Positions 31,107-40,384 of a stretch of DNA of 64,000 nucleotides are shown here, piece by piece. Positions within the stretch are counted from its first letter, which is position 1. The number at the start of each line of letters is the position of its first letter. The notes below the pieces were generated by a model that was not told the origin of the DNA, ran no database searches, and saw only the letters and a program-made list of their open reading frames with translations. The position numbers and the translations under genes are program-made. Origin of the DNA: Streptomyces althioticus (lineage in GTDB: Bacteria > Actinomycetota > Actinomycetes > Streptomycetales > Streptomycetaceae); NCBI GenBank assembly GCA_014649355.1, contig BMSW01000017.1:1-64000 (forward strand), given 5' to 3'.

Positions 31107-32735
31107 TCAGTGGGCGCCGGTGCCGGTGAGGGACCGGACCTCCAGCTCCGCGTACTTCTTGGCGTCGGGCTCCTCCTTGGACAGGACGGTGCCCAGCCAG
31201 CCCATCAGGAAGCCGAACGGGATGGAGATGATGCCCGGGTTCTTCAGCGGGAACCAGGCGAAGTCGACGTCCGGGAACATCGCCTTCGGGTCGCCGGAGA
31301 CGACCGGCGAGAAGAGCACCAGGCCGACGGCGACGATCAGACCGCCGTAGATCGACCACAGCGCGCCCTGGGTGGTGAACCGCTTCCAGAACAGGCTGTA
31401 GAGGATGGTCGGCAGGTTGGCCGAGGCGGCTACCGCGAAGGCCAGGGCGACCAGGCCGGCGACGTTGAGGTCGCGGGCGAGGGCGCCGAGGGCGATGGAG
31501 ACGATGCCGATGAGGACGGTCGCCCAGCGGGCCGCCCTCATCTCCTCCTTCTCGGTGGCCTTCCCCTTGCGGATGACGTTGGCGTAGATGTCGTGCGCGA
31601 AGGAGGACGACGAGGCCAGCGTGAGTCCGGCGACCACCGCGAGGATGGTGGCGAACGCGACCGCCGAGATGGTGGCGAGCAGGATCGCGCCCCAGGCCGA
31701 GTCGACGCCGCCGATGTGCAGGGCGAGCAGCGGCGCCGCCGTGTTGCCGGACGGGTTGGACTCGATGATCTCTTCCTGCGAGATGAGTGCCGCCGCGCCG
31801 AAGCCGAGCGCGATGGTCATCAGGTAGAAGCCGCCGATGATGCCGATGGCCCAGTTCACGGACTTACGGGCGGCCTTGGCGTTCGGCACCGTGTAGAAGC
31901 GGATCAGGATGTGCGGCAGGCCGGCGGTGCCGAGCACCAGGGCGATGCCCAGGGAGAGGAAGTCCAGCTTGGTGAGGTTGTCGGCGCCGTACTGGAGGCC
32001 GGGCTCCAGGAAGGCGTCGCCCTTGCCGCTGTTCTCGGCGGCCTTGCCCAGCAGGTCGGAGATGTTGAAGTTGAACTTCAGCAGCACCAGGAAGGTGATG
32101 AGGATCGTGCCGCCGATGAGCAGCACGGCCTTGACCATCTGCACCCAGGTGGTGCCCTTCATGCCGCCGATCGAGACGTACACGATCATCAGGACGCCGA
32201 CGAGGGCGACGATGAGGATCTTGCCGGCGTCGGAGGTGATGCCGAGCAGCAGGGAGACGAGTACGCCCGCGCCCGCCATCTGGGCCAGCAGGTAGAAGAT
32301 CGACACGACGATCGTGGAGGTGCCGGCCGCGGTGCGGACCGGACGCTGGCGCATGCGGTAGGCGAGGACGTCGCCCATCGTGTAGCGGCCGGAGTTGCGC
32401 AGCGGTTCGGCGACGAGCAGCAGCGCGACGAGCCAGGCGACCAGGAAGCCGATGGAGTAGAGGAAGCCGTCGTAGCCGAAGAGGGCGATCGCGCCGGCGA
32501 TGCCGAGGAAGGACGCGGCGGACATGTAGTCGCCGGAGACGGCGAGTCCGTTCTGGAAGGCGCTGAACTGCCGTCCGCCCGCGTAGAAGTCGGCGGCGTC
32601 CTTGGTCTGCCGGCCGGCCCACACGGTGATGCCGAGGGTGGCGACCACGAACAGCGCGAACAGCGTGATGATCAGCGGCCGGTGCTCGCTGGCCTCGTTC
32701 GCGGCGAGGGTGACATGGGTGATCGCGGGGCTCAT
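31107..32735 (-). CDS. Sodium:solute symporter, acetate permease (ActP) type
   Basis: 542 aa with about 13 membrane segments. Subfamily motifs include TKDAADFYAGGRQFSAFQNGLAVSGDYMSAASFLGIAGAIALFGYDGFLYSIGF near the N-terminus and FYTVPNAKAARKSVNWA. The pattern is that of ActP/MctP-type uptake of acetate and other short carboxylates with sodium. The ATG at 32735 overlaps the DUF485 stop (ATGA), so the two are coupled. Start choice is supported by the conserved first helix LIITLFALFVVATLGITVWAGRQ. Confidence 0.94.
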   Translation of the reverse strand: MSPAITHVTLAANEASEHRPLIITLFALFVVATLGITVWAGRQTKDAADFYAGGRQFSAFQNGLAVSGDYMSAASFLGIAGAIALFGYDGFLYSIGFLVAWLVALLLVAEPLRNSGRYTMGDVLAYRMRQRPVRTAAGTSTIVVSIFYLLAQMAGAGVLVSLLLGITSDAGKILIVALVGVLMIVYVSIGGMKGTTWVQMVKAVLLIGGTILITFLVLLKFNFNISDLLGKAAENSGKGDAFLEPGLQYGADNLTKLDFLSLGIALVLGTAGLPHILIRFYTVPNAKAARKSVNWAIGIIGGFYLMTIALGFGAAALISQEEIIESNPSGNTAAPLLALHIGGVDSAWGAILLATISAVAFATILAVVAGLTLASSSSFAHDIYANVIRKGKATEKEEMRAARWATVLIGIVSIALGALARDLNVAGLVALAFAVAASANLPTILYSLFWKRFTTQGALWSIYGGLIVAVGLVLFSPVVSGDPKAMFPDVDFAWFPLKNPGIISIPFGFLMGWLGTVLSKEEPDAKKYAELEVRSLTGTGAH

Positions 32736-33088
32736 GCGCCGCCCTCCATACGGGTCTTGATGGCCTCGGCCTTGGGGTCGAGCTTGGCGGCGGCGTGCTT
32801 GGAGTACCACCAGGCGATGAGGAAGGTGCTGACGAACTGCAGCACGCCGAAGACGAAGGCCACGTTGATGTTGCCGACGAGCTTGGCGCCCATGAAGCCG
32901 CCCGCGTAGTTGGACAGCAGCACGTACAGCAGGTACCAGACGATGAAGCCGATGGTCAGCGGGAAGGCGAACGAGCGGTGGGAGCGCCGTAGTTCACCGA
33001 ACTCAGCGCTCTCCTGAACCTCGGTGAACTCCTCCGGCGTGGGGAGTTTGGCTTTCTGTGTCGAGGGGGGCGGTGCTTCGGCGGCCAC
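32732..33088 (-). CDS. DUF485 family membrane protein (YjcH-like)
   Basis: 118 aa. A soluble head (SAEFGELRRSHRSFAFPLTIGF) leads into two membrane segments (FPLTIGFIVWYLLYVLLSNY and NVAFVFGVLQFVSTFLIAWWY), ending HAAAKLDPKAEAIK. DUF485 genes nearly always precede an ActP-type symporter gene, as here; the role is probably assistance or regulation of the carrier. The GTG at 33088 has GAGGAG 7 nt upstream, so the longer frame to 33283 is rejected. Confidence 0.92.
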   Translation of the reverse strand: MAAEAPPPSTQKAKLPTPEEFTEVQESAEFGELRRSHRSFAFPLTIGFIVWYLLYVLLSNYAGGFMGAKLVGNINVAFVFGVLQFVSTFLIAWWYSKHAAAKLDPKAEAIKTRMEGGA

Positions 33089-33354
33089 GGAGTCTCCTCG
33101 CGATGCGGGTCGGTTCTTGCGTAGGCGAAGGCGAGTGTCCTCGCGCTTCCTGCCCAAGGGCACGGCGCCACGCGAGGACCGGTTCAACTCGGTTCGGTTC
33201 TTTTCCGTGGACGTTTTCCGAAGACGTTGCACGCAAATCATTGCTGGCCAGCGGACGGGCGGGATAGCTTCACCCTGCACCACCCGTCATGTACCTGCCC
33301 GGGCAGCCACCCCTGTCTCGGGCCGGTTTCGTTTCCGGATGATGTGGAGACCCC

Positions 33355-34896
33355 ATGGCTCATCTGCGTTCCAGACGCCGGCTCGCCCTCGCCGTTCCCG
33401 TCGTGCTGTCGCTGACCGCCTCGCTCGGCTTCCTGCCCGCGGCGGCTTCGGCCGCGCCGGCCGCGCCCACGGCCACGGCCACGGCGGAGCAGGCTGCGGA
33501 CGCGCCCGTCCTGTCGTACGTCGTCAACACCAAGGCGGACCACCGCACGGTCGCCAAGGTGAAGCGGGCGATCGCCGCGGCGGACGGTGAGATCGTCATC
33601 GCGTACGAGAAGATCGGCGTCATCGTCGTCCGTTCCGCGAACGGCGACTTCGCCGAGACCCTCCGCGCGGTGCCCGGCGTGCAGTCGGCCGGCGCCACCC
33701 GCACCGCCCCGCTGGCCCCCGCCGGGACCACGGACGCCGGCTCCGCCGAGTACCTGACGGCCGCCGACGCCGCGAAGCTGAAGGCCGCGTCGGCGAAGAC
33801 GCCCGGCAGCGAGCCGCTCGAGGCCGACCAGTGGGACCTGCGCGCCATCGGCGCCAACAAGGCCGCGAAGATCAACCCGGGCAGCAGGAACGTCACGGTC
33901 GCCGTCATCGACACCGGCGTCGACGACACCCACCCGGACCTCGCCCCGAACTTCTCGAAGTCCCAGTCCGCCAACTGCTTCGGCGGCGCCCCGGACACCA
34001 CCCCGGGCTCCTGGCGGCCGTACACCGCGGACGACTACCACGGCACGCACGTGGCCGGCGAGATCGCCGCCGCCCGCAACGGCGTCGGCGTGGCCGGTGT
34101 CGCGCCCGGCGTGAAGGTGTCGGCGATCAACGTCACCGACCCGGACAACGGGCTGTTCTACGCGGAGGCCGTCGTCTGCGCGTTCGTGTTCGCCGCCGAC
34201 CACGGCGTGGAGATCACGAACAACAGCTACTACGTCGACCCGTGGATGTACAACTGCATGGACGACCCCGACCAGCGGGCCATCGTCGACGCGGTCAACC
34301 GCGCCCAGCTGTACGCCCAGCGCAAGGGCACCCTGCACTTCGCCTCGGCCGGCAACTCCAACCACGACCTGGCCTCGGACGCCATCGACGACGCGTCCAG
34401 CCCCAACGACACCACTCCGGTGCCGCGCACCATCGACCCGAGCGAGTGCTTCGACGCGCCCACGCAGCTCCCGGGCGTCGTCACGATCAGCGCGACGGGC
34501 TCCGACAACCTCAAGTCGTACTACTCCTCGTACGGCAACCGCGTCATCGACGTGGCCGCGCCGGGCGGTGACGGCCGCTACCAGCTGCCGGACACCCCGT
34601 CGAAGAACGGCCGCATCCTGTCCACCATGCCGAACGGCGAGTACGCCTGGCTCCAGGGCACCTCGATGGCCTCCCCGCACGCGGCCGGCGTCGCGGCGCT
34701 GCTGAAGTCCAAGCACCCGTGGCTGCCCCCGGCGGCTCTGCAGGCGCTGCTCAAGGCGCAGGCGAACAACCCGGGCTGCCCCGCGTCGTACGACCAGGAC
34801 GGTGACGGAACGCAGGACGCGACATGCGAGGGCGGCCGACAGGTCAACGGCTTCTACGGGCACGGCATCGTCGACGCGCTCCGCGCCGTCAAGTGA
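33355..34896 (+). CDS. Secreted S8 (subtilisin-like) serine protease
   Basis: 513 aa. Signal peptide about 1-34 (RRRLALAVPVVLSLTASLGFLPAAASA), an inhibitor I9-like propeptide (about 50-120, LSYVVNTKADHRTVAKVKRAI), and the S8 domain from about 155. Catalytic triad by motif: Asp186 (VIDTGVD), His232 (HGTHVAGEIAAA), Ser437 (GTSMASPHAAGVA). Four cysteines could form disulfides. It is secreted and activated by propeptide removal. GGAGACCCC precedes the ATG. A close paralogue follows after a 61-nt gap, so this is a tandem duplication. Confidence 0.95.
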   Translation: MAHLRSRRRLALAVPVVLSLTASLGFLPAAASAAPAAPTATATAEQAADAPVLSYVVNTKADHRTVAKVKRAIAAADGEIVIAYEKIGVIVVRSANGDFAETLRAVPGVQSAGATRTAPLAPAGTTDAGSAEYLTAADAAKLKAASAKTPGSEPLEADQWDLRAIGANKAAKINPGSRNVTVAVIDTGVDDTHPDLAPNFSKSQSANCFGGAPDTTPGSWRPYTADDYHGTHVAGEIAAARNGVGVAGVAPGVKVSAINVTDPDNGLFYAEAVVCAFVFAADHGVEITNNSYYVDPWMYNCMDDPDQRAIVDAVNRAQLYAQRKGTLHFASAGNSNHDLASDAIDDASSPNDTTPVPRTIDPSECFDAPTQLPGVVTISATGSDNLKSYYSSYGNRVIDVAAPGGDGRYQLPDTPSKNGRILSTMPNGEYAWLQGTSMASPHAAGVAALLKSKHPWLPPAALQALLKAQANNPGCPASYDQDGDGTQDATCEGGRQVNGFYGHGIVDALRAVK

Positions 34897-34957
34897 GCCG
34901 GGTCCCCGCACACCCGCCGTACCGTCAGCACGTCAAAGTGAACGAACTGGAGACTTC

Positions 34958-36484
34958 ATGACAGCGTCTCACCCGCGCCACCGCCGGGCGCTCGTCGTCC
35001 CGGCCGGCATGGCCCTGGCGACCGCGCTCGCGTTCCTGCCGAACACGGCCGCCACGGCCGCCCCCGCCGACCAGGGGGCCGCCTCCGCGGACGCGGCCTC
35101 CCTGAGCTACGTGGTCAACGTGCAGGGCGGGCACGGCGCGCCGGCGCATGTGAAGAAGGCGATCGCCAAGGCCGGCGGGACGATCGTGACGTCCTACGAG
35201 AAGATCGGCGTGATCGTCGTCCACGCGTCGGACGCCGACTTCGCGAAGACGATCCGCAAGGTGCCCGGGGTGCAGTCGGCCGGCGCCACCCGCAACGCGC
35301 CGCTGCCGTCGGCGGCCACCACGGACCTGGGCTCCCCGAAGGTGCTCAGCGCCGCCGAGGTCGCCGAGGCGACGGCGGAGGCCGCCGCCGGCCAGGACCC
35401 GCTGGAGAACCTCCAGTGGGACCTGGCCGCCATCAAGGCGGACAAGGCGCACGAGAAGTCGCTGGGCAGCCCGAAGGTGACCGTCGCCGTCATCGACACG
35501 GGCGTCGACGACACGCACCCCGACATCGCGCCCAACTTCGACCGGGCCGCGTCGGTGAACTGCGTGGCGGGCAAGCCCGACACCAGCGAGGGCGCCTGGC
35601 GTCCGGGCGCGGCGGAGAGCCCGCACGGCACGCACGTCGCCGGTGAGATCGCCGCCGCGAAGAACGGCGTCGGCATGACCGGTGTCGCCCCCGGGGTGAA
35701 GGTCTCCGGCATCAAGGTGTCCAACCCGGACGGCTACTTCTACACCGAGGCCGTGGTGTGCGGCTTCATGTGGGCGGCCGAGCACGGGGTCGACGTCACC
35801 AACAACAGCTATTACACCGACCCCTGGTACTTCAACTGCACGAACGACCCGGACCAGAAGGCGCTCGTCGAGGCCGTCTCCCGGGCCACGCGGTACGCGG
35901 AGCGCAAGGGCGCGGTCAACGTCGCGGCGGCGGGCAACGAGAACTACGACCTCGCGTCCGACTCGATCACCGACCCGTCCTCGCCGAACGACGGCACGCC
36001 GTCGGACCGCGAGATCGACCCGTCGAAGTGCCTGGACATCCCCACGCAGCTCCCGGGCGTGGTGACGGTCGCGTCGACCGGCGCGAAGGGTCTGAAGTCG
36101 TCGTTCTCCAACTACGGCCGCGGGATCATCGACATCGCCGCGCCCGGCGGTGACTCGACGGCCCTGCAGACGCCGGCCCCGCCCGCCACCAGCGGTCTGA
36201 TCCTGGGCACGCTGCCCGGCGGCGGCTACGGCTACATGGCCGGTACGTCGATGGCGTCCCCGCACGTCGCGGGCGTCGCCGCGCTGATCAAGTCGAAGCA
36301 CCCGTACGCGCCGCCGGCGCTGGTGAAGGCCCTGCTGTACGCGCAGGCCGACGCCACCGCCTGCACCAAGCCGTACGACATCGACAACGACGGCAAGGCC
36401 GACGCGGTGTGCGAGGGCCCGAAGAACCGCAACGGCTTCTACGGCTGGGGCATGGCGGACGCGCTGGACGCGGTGACGCGGTAG
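34958..36484 (+). CDS. Secreted S8 (subtilisin-like) serine protease, tandem paralogue
   Basis: 508 aa, same layout as the preceding gene: signal peptide about 1-34, I9-like propeptide (LSYVVNVQGGHGAPAHVKKAIA), S8 domain. Triad Asp180 (VIDTGVD), His226 (HGTHVAGEIAAA), Ser431 (GTSMASPHVAGVA). Long shared strings (DDTHPD, NNSYY, QLPGVVT, IDIAAPGGD) show common descent. The start is the ATG at 34958 after AACTGGAGACTTC. The longer frame to 34802 overlaps the first gene and is not signal-like. A strong terminator follows at 36515. Confidence 0.95.
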   Translation: MTASHPRHRRALVVPAGMALATALAFLPNTAATAAPADQGAASADAASLSYVVNVQGGHGAPAHVKKAIAKAGGTIVTSYEKIGVIVVHASDADFAKTIRKVPGVQSAGATRNAPLPSAATTDLGSPKVLSAAEVAEATAEAAAGQDPLENLQWDLAAIKADKAHEKSLGSPKVTVAVIDTGVDDTHPDIAPNFDRAASVNCVAGKPDTSEGAWRPGAAESPHGTHVAGEIAAAKNGVGMTGVAPGVKVSGIKVSNPDGYFYTEAVVCGFMWAAEHGVDVTNNSYYTDPWYFNCTNDPDQKALVEAVSRATRYAERKGAVNVAAAGNENYDLASDSITDPSSPNDGTPSDREIDPSKCLDIPTQLPGVVTVASTGAKGLKSSFSNYGRGIIDIAAPGGDSTALQTPAPPATSGLILGTLPGGGYGYMAGTSMASPHVAGVAALIKSKHPYAPPALVKALLYAQADATACTKPYDIDNDGKADAVCEGPKNRNGFYGWGMADALDAVTR

Positions 36485-36514
36485 TCGCCGTCGTTCCGTG
36501 AAGCGTTCCAGGGA

Positions 36515-36544
36515 GGGGCCGGGCGGTTGCGCCCGGCCCCTTTC
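36515..36544 (+). terminator. Terminator after the protease pair
   Basis: GGGGCCGGGCG (36515-36525) and CGCCCGGCCCC (36530-36540) form a perfect 11-bp stem with a GTTG loop, then TTTCGT. It lies 31 nt past the second protease gene. Confidence 0.85.
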
Positions 36545-36579
36545 GTCTGCCCGGCCGTGCGGTGCTGCACAGTAGGGCC

Positions 36580-37953
36580 ATGACTCCTCTCGCGTCCTTC
36601 TGGTCAGGTCTCGGCGGGCAGCCCGCCCTCGTGACGCGGGTGTTCCCCGTCGAGCGGCCCGGCGTGCTGTCCTCACGGCTGCCGGTGCGGGAGTTCGCGG
36701 GGGCGTGCGTCGGCGTGTGCGCGCTGGCCGCCGCCGAGCTCGCGGCCCGGCGCACGGGCGGCGGCGAGGTCCCGGCGGTGCGGGTGGACGACGGGGCGGT
36801 GGCCACCGCGTTCGTGAGCGAGCGTCACCTGCGGACCGACGGGCGGGCCGCGGAGAGCTTCGCCCCGCTGTCACGGTTCTGGCGCACGGCGGACGGGTGG
36901 GTGCGCACCCACGCCAACTATCCGCACCACCGGGCGCGGCTGCTCGCCGCGCTGGGCACGCCGGAGGACCCGGACGCGGTGGCCGCGGCGCTCGCGGGGA
37001 GGTCCGCGCGGGAGGTGGAGGAGACGGTCACGGCCGCCGGCGGTCTGGCCGTCGCCCTGCGCACGCCCGAGGAGTGGGCGGCGCACGAGCAGGCGGCGGC
37101 CGTGGCGCGGCTGCCGCTGGTGGAGCGGGACCGGCTGGACTCCGCGCCCGCGCGGGAGTTCGCGGCGGTGGACGGAGGGGGTCCGCTGCTGCCCGCCGCG
37201 GGACTGCGGGTGCTGGACCTCACGCGGGTCATCGCCGGGCCGGTCGCCACCCGCACGCTCGCCCTGCTCGGCGCGGACGTGCTGCGCCTCGACCCGCCCG
37301 GCCTGCCCGAACTGCCGGACCAGCACACCGACACGGGCTTCGGGAAGCGGTCGGCGCTGCTGGACCTGGTCGGGGACCGGGAGAGGTTCGAGGAGCTGCT
37401 GGCGGGGGCGGACGTGGTCGTCACCGGGTACCGGCCGGGCGCCCTGGACCGCTTCGGGCTGGGCGCGGAGGCTCTGGCCGAGCGGCGGCCGGGGGTGGTC
37501 GTGGCACAGCTCTCGGCGTGGGGCGCGACGGGCCCCTGGGCGGGGCGCCGCGGCTTCGACAGCCTGGTCCAGGTGGCGACGGGCATCGCCCACGCCGAAC
37601 GCGGGCCGAAGGGCGGGCCGGGCGCACTCCCCGCCCAGGCCCTCGACCACGGCACGGGGTACCTGCTGGCCGCGGGGGTGCTGCGCGCCCTGTCGGACCA
37701 GGCGGAGGCGGGCGGCAGCCGGCTGGTCCGGGTCGCGCTGGCGCGTAGGGCGGCCGAACTGGCGGCGGGCGCCGGGGATCGGGTGACCGGGGAGCCCGGG
37801 ACCGACCTCTCCCCCGCCCCCTGGCTGACGGAACGGGACAGCACGCTGGGGCGGTTGCGGTACGCCCTGCCGCCGGTGGACTTCGAGGGCGGGCCGCGTG
37901 ACTGGGCCCGGGCTCCCGGGGCGTGGGGAGCGGACACGGCGCGGTGGCTGTAG
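36580..37953 (+). CDS. CaiB/BaiF-family CoA transferase with swapped halves
   Basis: 457 aa. Class III CoA transferases normally begin with a Rossmann-like half (LDLTRVIAGP...). Here that half is C-terminal (about 205-400: LDLTRVIAGPVATRTLALLGADVLRLDPPG, GRRGFDSLVQVATGI with the likely catalytic Asp) and is preceded by a part that looks like the family's C-terminal half (about 45-200: FAGACVGVCALAAAELAARRTGGGE, RFWRTADGWVRTHANYP, RTPEEWAAHEQ). So the order seems permuted. The substrate is unknown. The ATG at 36580 has no strong ribosome site. Confidence 0.85.
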   Translation: MTPLASFWSGLGGQPALVTRVFPVERPGVLSSRLPVREFAGACVGVCALAAAELAARRTGGGEVPAVRVDDGAVATAFVSERHLRTDGRAAESFAPLSRFWRTADGWVRTHANYPHHRARLLAALGTPEDPDAVAAALAGRSAREVEETVTAAGGLAVALRTPEEWAAHEQAAAVARLPLVERDRLDSAPAREFAAVDGGGPLLPAAGLRVLDLTRVIAGPVATRTLALLGADVLRLDPPGLPELPDQHTDTGFGKRSALLDLVGDRERFEELLAGADVVVTGYRPGALDRFGLGAEALAERRPGVVVAQLSAWGATGPWAGRRGFDSLVQVATGIAHAERGPKGGPGALPAQALDHGTGYLLAAGVLRALSDQAEAGGSRLVRVALARRAAELAAGAGDRVTGEPGTDLSPAPWLTERDSTLGRLRYALPPVDFEGGPRDWARAPGAWGADTARWL

Positions 37954-38217
37954 ACAGCGCCGGCCGCCGGCACCGGCGTGCCGGCAGGCGCTCGCCACGA
38001 GGGGCGGTGGCGTGGAGGGAGTGGTCGTCGGCGGCGCAGGCCCTGACGACGGCCGTCCGCACACCCGGGCAGGCGCGCCCCCTGGTGCGGCGCCGGGCGT
38101 GCCGAGGCGTGCGGCCGGCGCCCGGAAGTGGCCGCGCGCCCACCGGTAACGGGCGGACAAAGTCCGCATACCGACCCGCACTTGCCCTGCTCTGTGTGAC
38201 CTTGTGAAGATCCTGGG

Positions 38218-39213
38218 GTGACTCTGACGAAATCCAGGGCCCGGTCCCGTGCGGTTCCGGCGTCCGGTGGGCGGCGGGCCGTGGCCGTGCTCGTCCTGGT
38301 GGTGCTCGGCGCGCTGATACCCCTGCTCGGGCCGTCGCCCGCGCTGCACGGAACCGGGGAGGCGGACCCGCCCGGCACCGGGGGCATAGCCCTCCTGCGC
38401 ACCGTGCTGTTCGCCGCGCTGGCCGTTCCCGTGGGCGAGTTGTTCGCCGTGCGGCTGGCGCGCACGCTTCCCGGCGCGCCGCCCGCCCTGCCGCGCAGTT
38501 GGTCCACCGTCGCCAACTCCGTCGGCTTCGTGGCCGCGCTGGGACTCGCGTCCGTCGTGGCGACCGGCAACCTCGTGCCGGGCAGCCCCGCCGACATCGA
38601 CGTGGGCGGCCTGTACGAGACGCGGGACGGCAAGCTCGCCCTGCTGGAGGTCAACGGCTTCCTCGCGGCGGCCCTCTGCTCCGCGTCGCGCCGCCCCGTC
38701 ACCCAGGCCCTGCCGCTGGCGGCGGTCGTCGTCGCCGAGGCGCTCCGCGCGCACCCGACGACGGAGTACAGCCCGCTCGTCGGCTCGGGGCTGACGCTGG
38801 TGCACCTGACGTGCGCCTCGCTGTGGGTGGGCGGTCTGCCGCACGTCCTGCGCACGATGCGGCTGTGGGACCACGTGGAGGCGGGCGCGGCGCTGCTGGG
38901 CCGCTACGCGCGCGTGGCGCTCGTCCTGCTGGCCGCCATCACCGCGACGGGCGTGTGCAGTTCACTGCGCCGGATGCCGCCCGGGACGATCCTGGAGCAG
39001 CTCACGGACACCGCGTACGGGCGCGTGCTGCTGGCCAAGGTGGTCCTGATGGCGGGCGTGTCCGCGCTCGCCCTGTGGGCGCGGGTGCGGCTGGCGCGGG
39101 CGGCCGACCCGCTGACCGCGCGTTCACCCGCGCGGGCGGAGGTGGGCGTACTCGCCCTGGTGGTCGCGGTGTCGGGACTGCTGACGGCGCTGCCGGTGCC
39201 GATCCGCTGGTGA
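38218..39213 (+). CDS. CopD-domain multi-pass membrane protein
   Basis: 331 aa with about eight hydrophobic segments (AVAVLVLVVLGALIPLLG, LRTVLFAALAVPVGELFAV, VGFVAALGLASVVATG, and so on). The C-terminal half has LTLVHLTCASLWVGGLPHVLRTM and LLGRYARVALVLLAAITATGVCSSL and DTAYGRVLLAKVVLMAGV, which match the CopD copper-resistance membrane domain; the His and Cys residues could bind copper. CopC is not fused here and no copper operon surrounds it. GTG start at 38218 after TCCTGGG. Confidence 0.82.
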   Translation: MTLTKSRARSRAVPASGGRRAVAVLVLVVLGALIPLLGPSPALHGTGEADPPGTGGIALLRTVLFAALAVPVGELFAVRLARTLPGAPPALPRSWSTVANSVGFVAALGLASVVATGNLVPGSPADIDVGGLYETRDGKLALLEVNGFLAAALCSASRRPVTQALPLAAVVVAEALRAHPTTEYSPLVGSGLTLVHLTCASLWVGGLPHVLRTMRLWDHVEAGAALLGRYARVALVLLAAITATGVCSSLRRMPPGTILEQLTDTAYGRVLLAKVVLMAGVSALALWARVRLARAADPLTARSPARAEVGVLALVVAVSGLLTALPVPIRW

Positions 39214-39311
39214 CCGCCGCGCGCGCCGTCACGCGCGCGTGGTGAACGGACGCGCCGCACGGGGCACCTGACGGACAGGCCTGTCAGCAGCGGGCCGTAT
39301 CCTCGTGAACC

Positions 39312-40295
39312 ATGCTCGAAGACCTCACCGCCGCAGCCGCCTCCCCCACCGCGTGGCCGGCCGCGTATCCGCAGGGATACGCGGTCGTCGACGTGGAGAC
39401 GACGGGGCTGGCCCGGGACGACCGCATCATCTCCGCGGCCGTCTACCGGCTGGACGCGCGCGGCGAGGTCGAGGACCACTGGTACACGGTGGTCAACCCG
39501 GAGCGCGACCCGGGCCCGGTGTGGATACACGGCCTGACGAGCGAGATGCTCGAGGGCGCGCCCCTGTTCCAGGACATCGCGGCGGAGTTCGCGGCGCGCC
39601 TGGAGGGCCGCGTCCTGGTGGCGCACAACGCGGTGTTCGACTGGCAGATGATCGCCCGCGAGTACGCCCGCGCGCGCGGCGAGGCTCCGGTGAAGCAGCG
39701 CCTGTGCACCATCGCGCTCTCCAAGGAGCTGAGGCTGCCGCTGCCCAACCACAAGCTGGAGTCGCTGGCGGCGCACTTCGGCGTGGTGCAGCGCCGGGCG
39801 CACCACGCGCTGGACGACGCGCGCGTGCTGGCGGAGGCGTTCCGGCCCAGTCTGCGGGCCGCGGCGGCGGGCGGCGTCCGGCTGCCGCTGCACGAGTGCC
39901 GGCCGCTCACCGAGTGGTCGGACCGTCCCCGCATCGGGCAGCAGGCGTCCTACGGCGGGCGGGCGCCCTCCAGTTGGCGCCCCAGCCGCAAAAGACCCGC
40001 ATGCCCCTATCCCAACCCGGGGCGGTACGAACCGGGCAAACGTCTCAAGCAGGGCATGCGGGTGGCGTTCTCCGGCGACACGTCCACCGAGCGCGACCTC
40101 CTGGAGGACCGGGCGACCGAGGCGGGGCTGCACGTGGCGACGAGCCTGTCCCGGCTCACCAGCCTGCTGGTGACCAACGACCCGGACTCGGGCACGTCGA
40201 AGACGGTCAAGGCCCGCCAGTACGGCACGCCGGTGGTCGACGAGGCCGCCTTCGGCCAGCTCCTCTCCGACGTCGAGCCCGCCTCGGAGACCTGA
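39312..40295 (+). CDS. DEDDh exonuclease with C-terminal BRCT domain
   Basis: 327 aa. The exonuclease domain (about 22-185) resembles DNA polymerase III epsilon: VVDVETTG (Asp/Glu pair), IHGLTSEMLEGAPLF, LVAHNAVFDWQMI and HHALDDARVLAE with the catalytic His and Asp. A BRCT-like domain (about 240-320: GMRVAFSGDTSTERDLLEDRATEAGLHVATSLSRLTSLLVTND, KARQYGTPVVDEAAFGQLL) is fused. BRCT domains bind phosphoproteins or DNA ends, so a repair role is likely. TATCCT lies about 13 nt upstream of the ATG as a possible -10. Confidence 0.93.
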   Translation: MLEDLTAAAASPTAWPAAYPQGYAVVDVETTGLARDDRIISAAVYRLDARGEVEDHWYTVVNPERDPGPVWIHGLTSEMLEGAPLFQDIAAEFAARLEGRVLVAHNAVFDWQMIAREYARARGEAPVKQRLCTIALSKELRLPLPNHKLESLAAHFGVVQRRAHHALDDARVLAEAFRPSLRAAAAGGVRLPLHECRPLTEWSDRPRIGQQASYGGRAPSSWRPSRKRPACPYPNPGRYEPGKRLKQGMRVAFSGDTSTERDLLEDRATEAGLHVATSLSRLTSLLVTNDPDSGTSKTVKARQYGTPVVDEAAFGQLLSDVEPASET

Positions 40296-40384
40296 CCGCC
40301 CGCCCGGGAGCGGGCGGACGCGGGAGGACGCGCGGGGACGTACCCGGCTCGGGGCGCCGCGCGCCCGGGTTGTACCTTCGTGGG

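Noticed and set aside
31032..32909. Long plus-strand open frame (625 codons) opposite the symporter
   Set aside because: It is a third-position GC shadow of the well-supported minus-strand ActP-type gene, rich in Gly, Asp, Glu and Arg with no motif.
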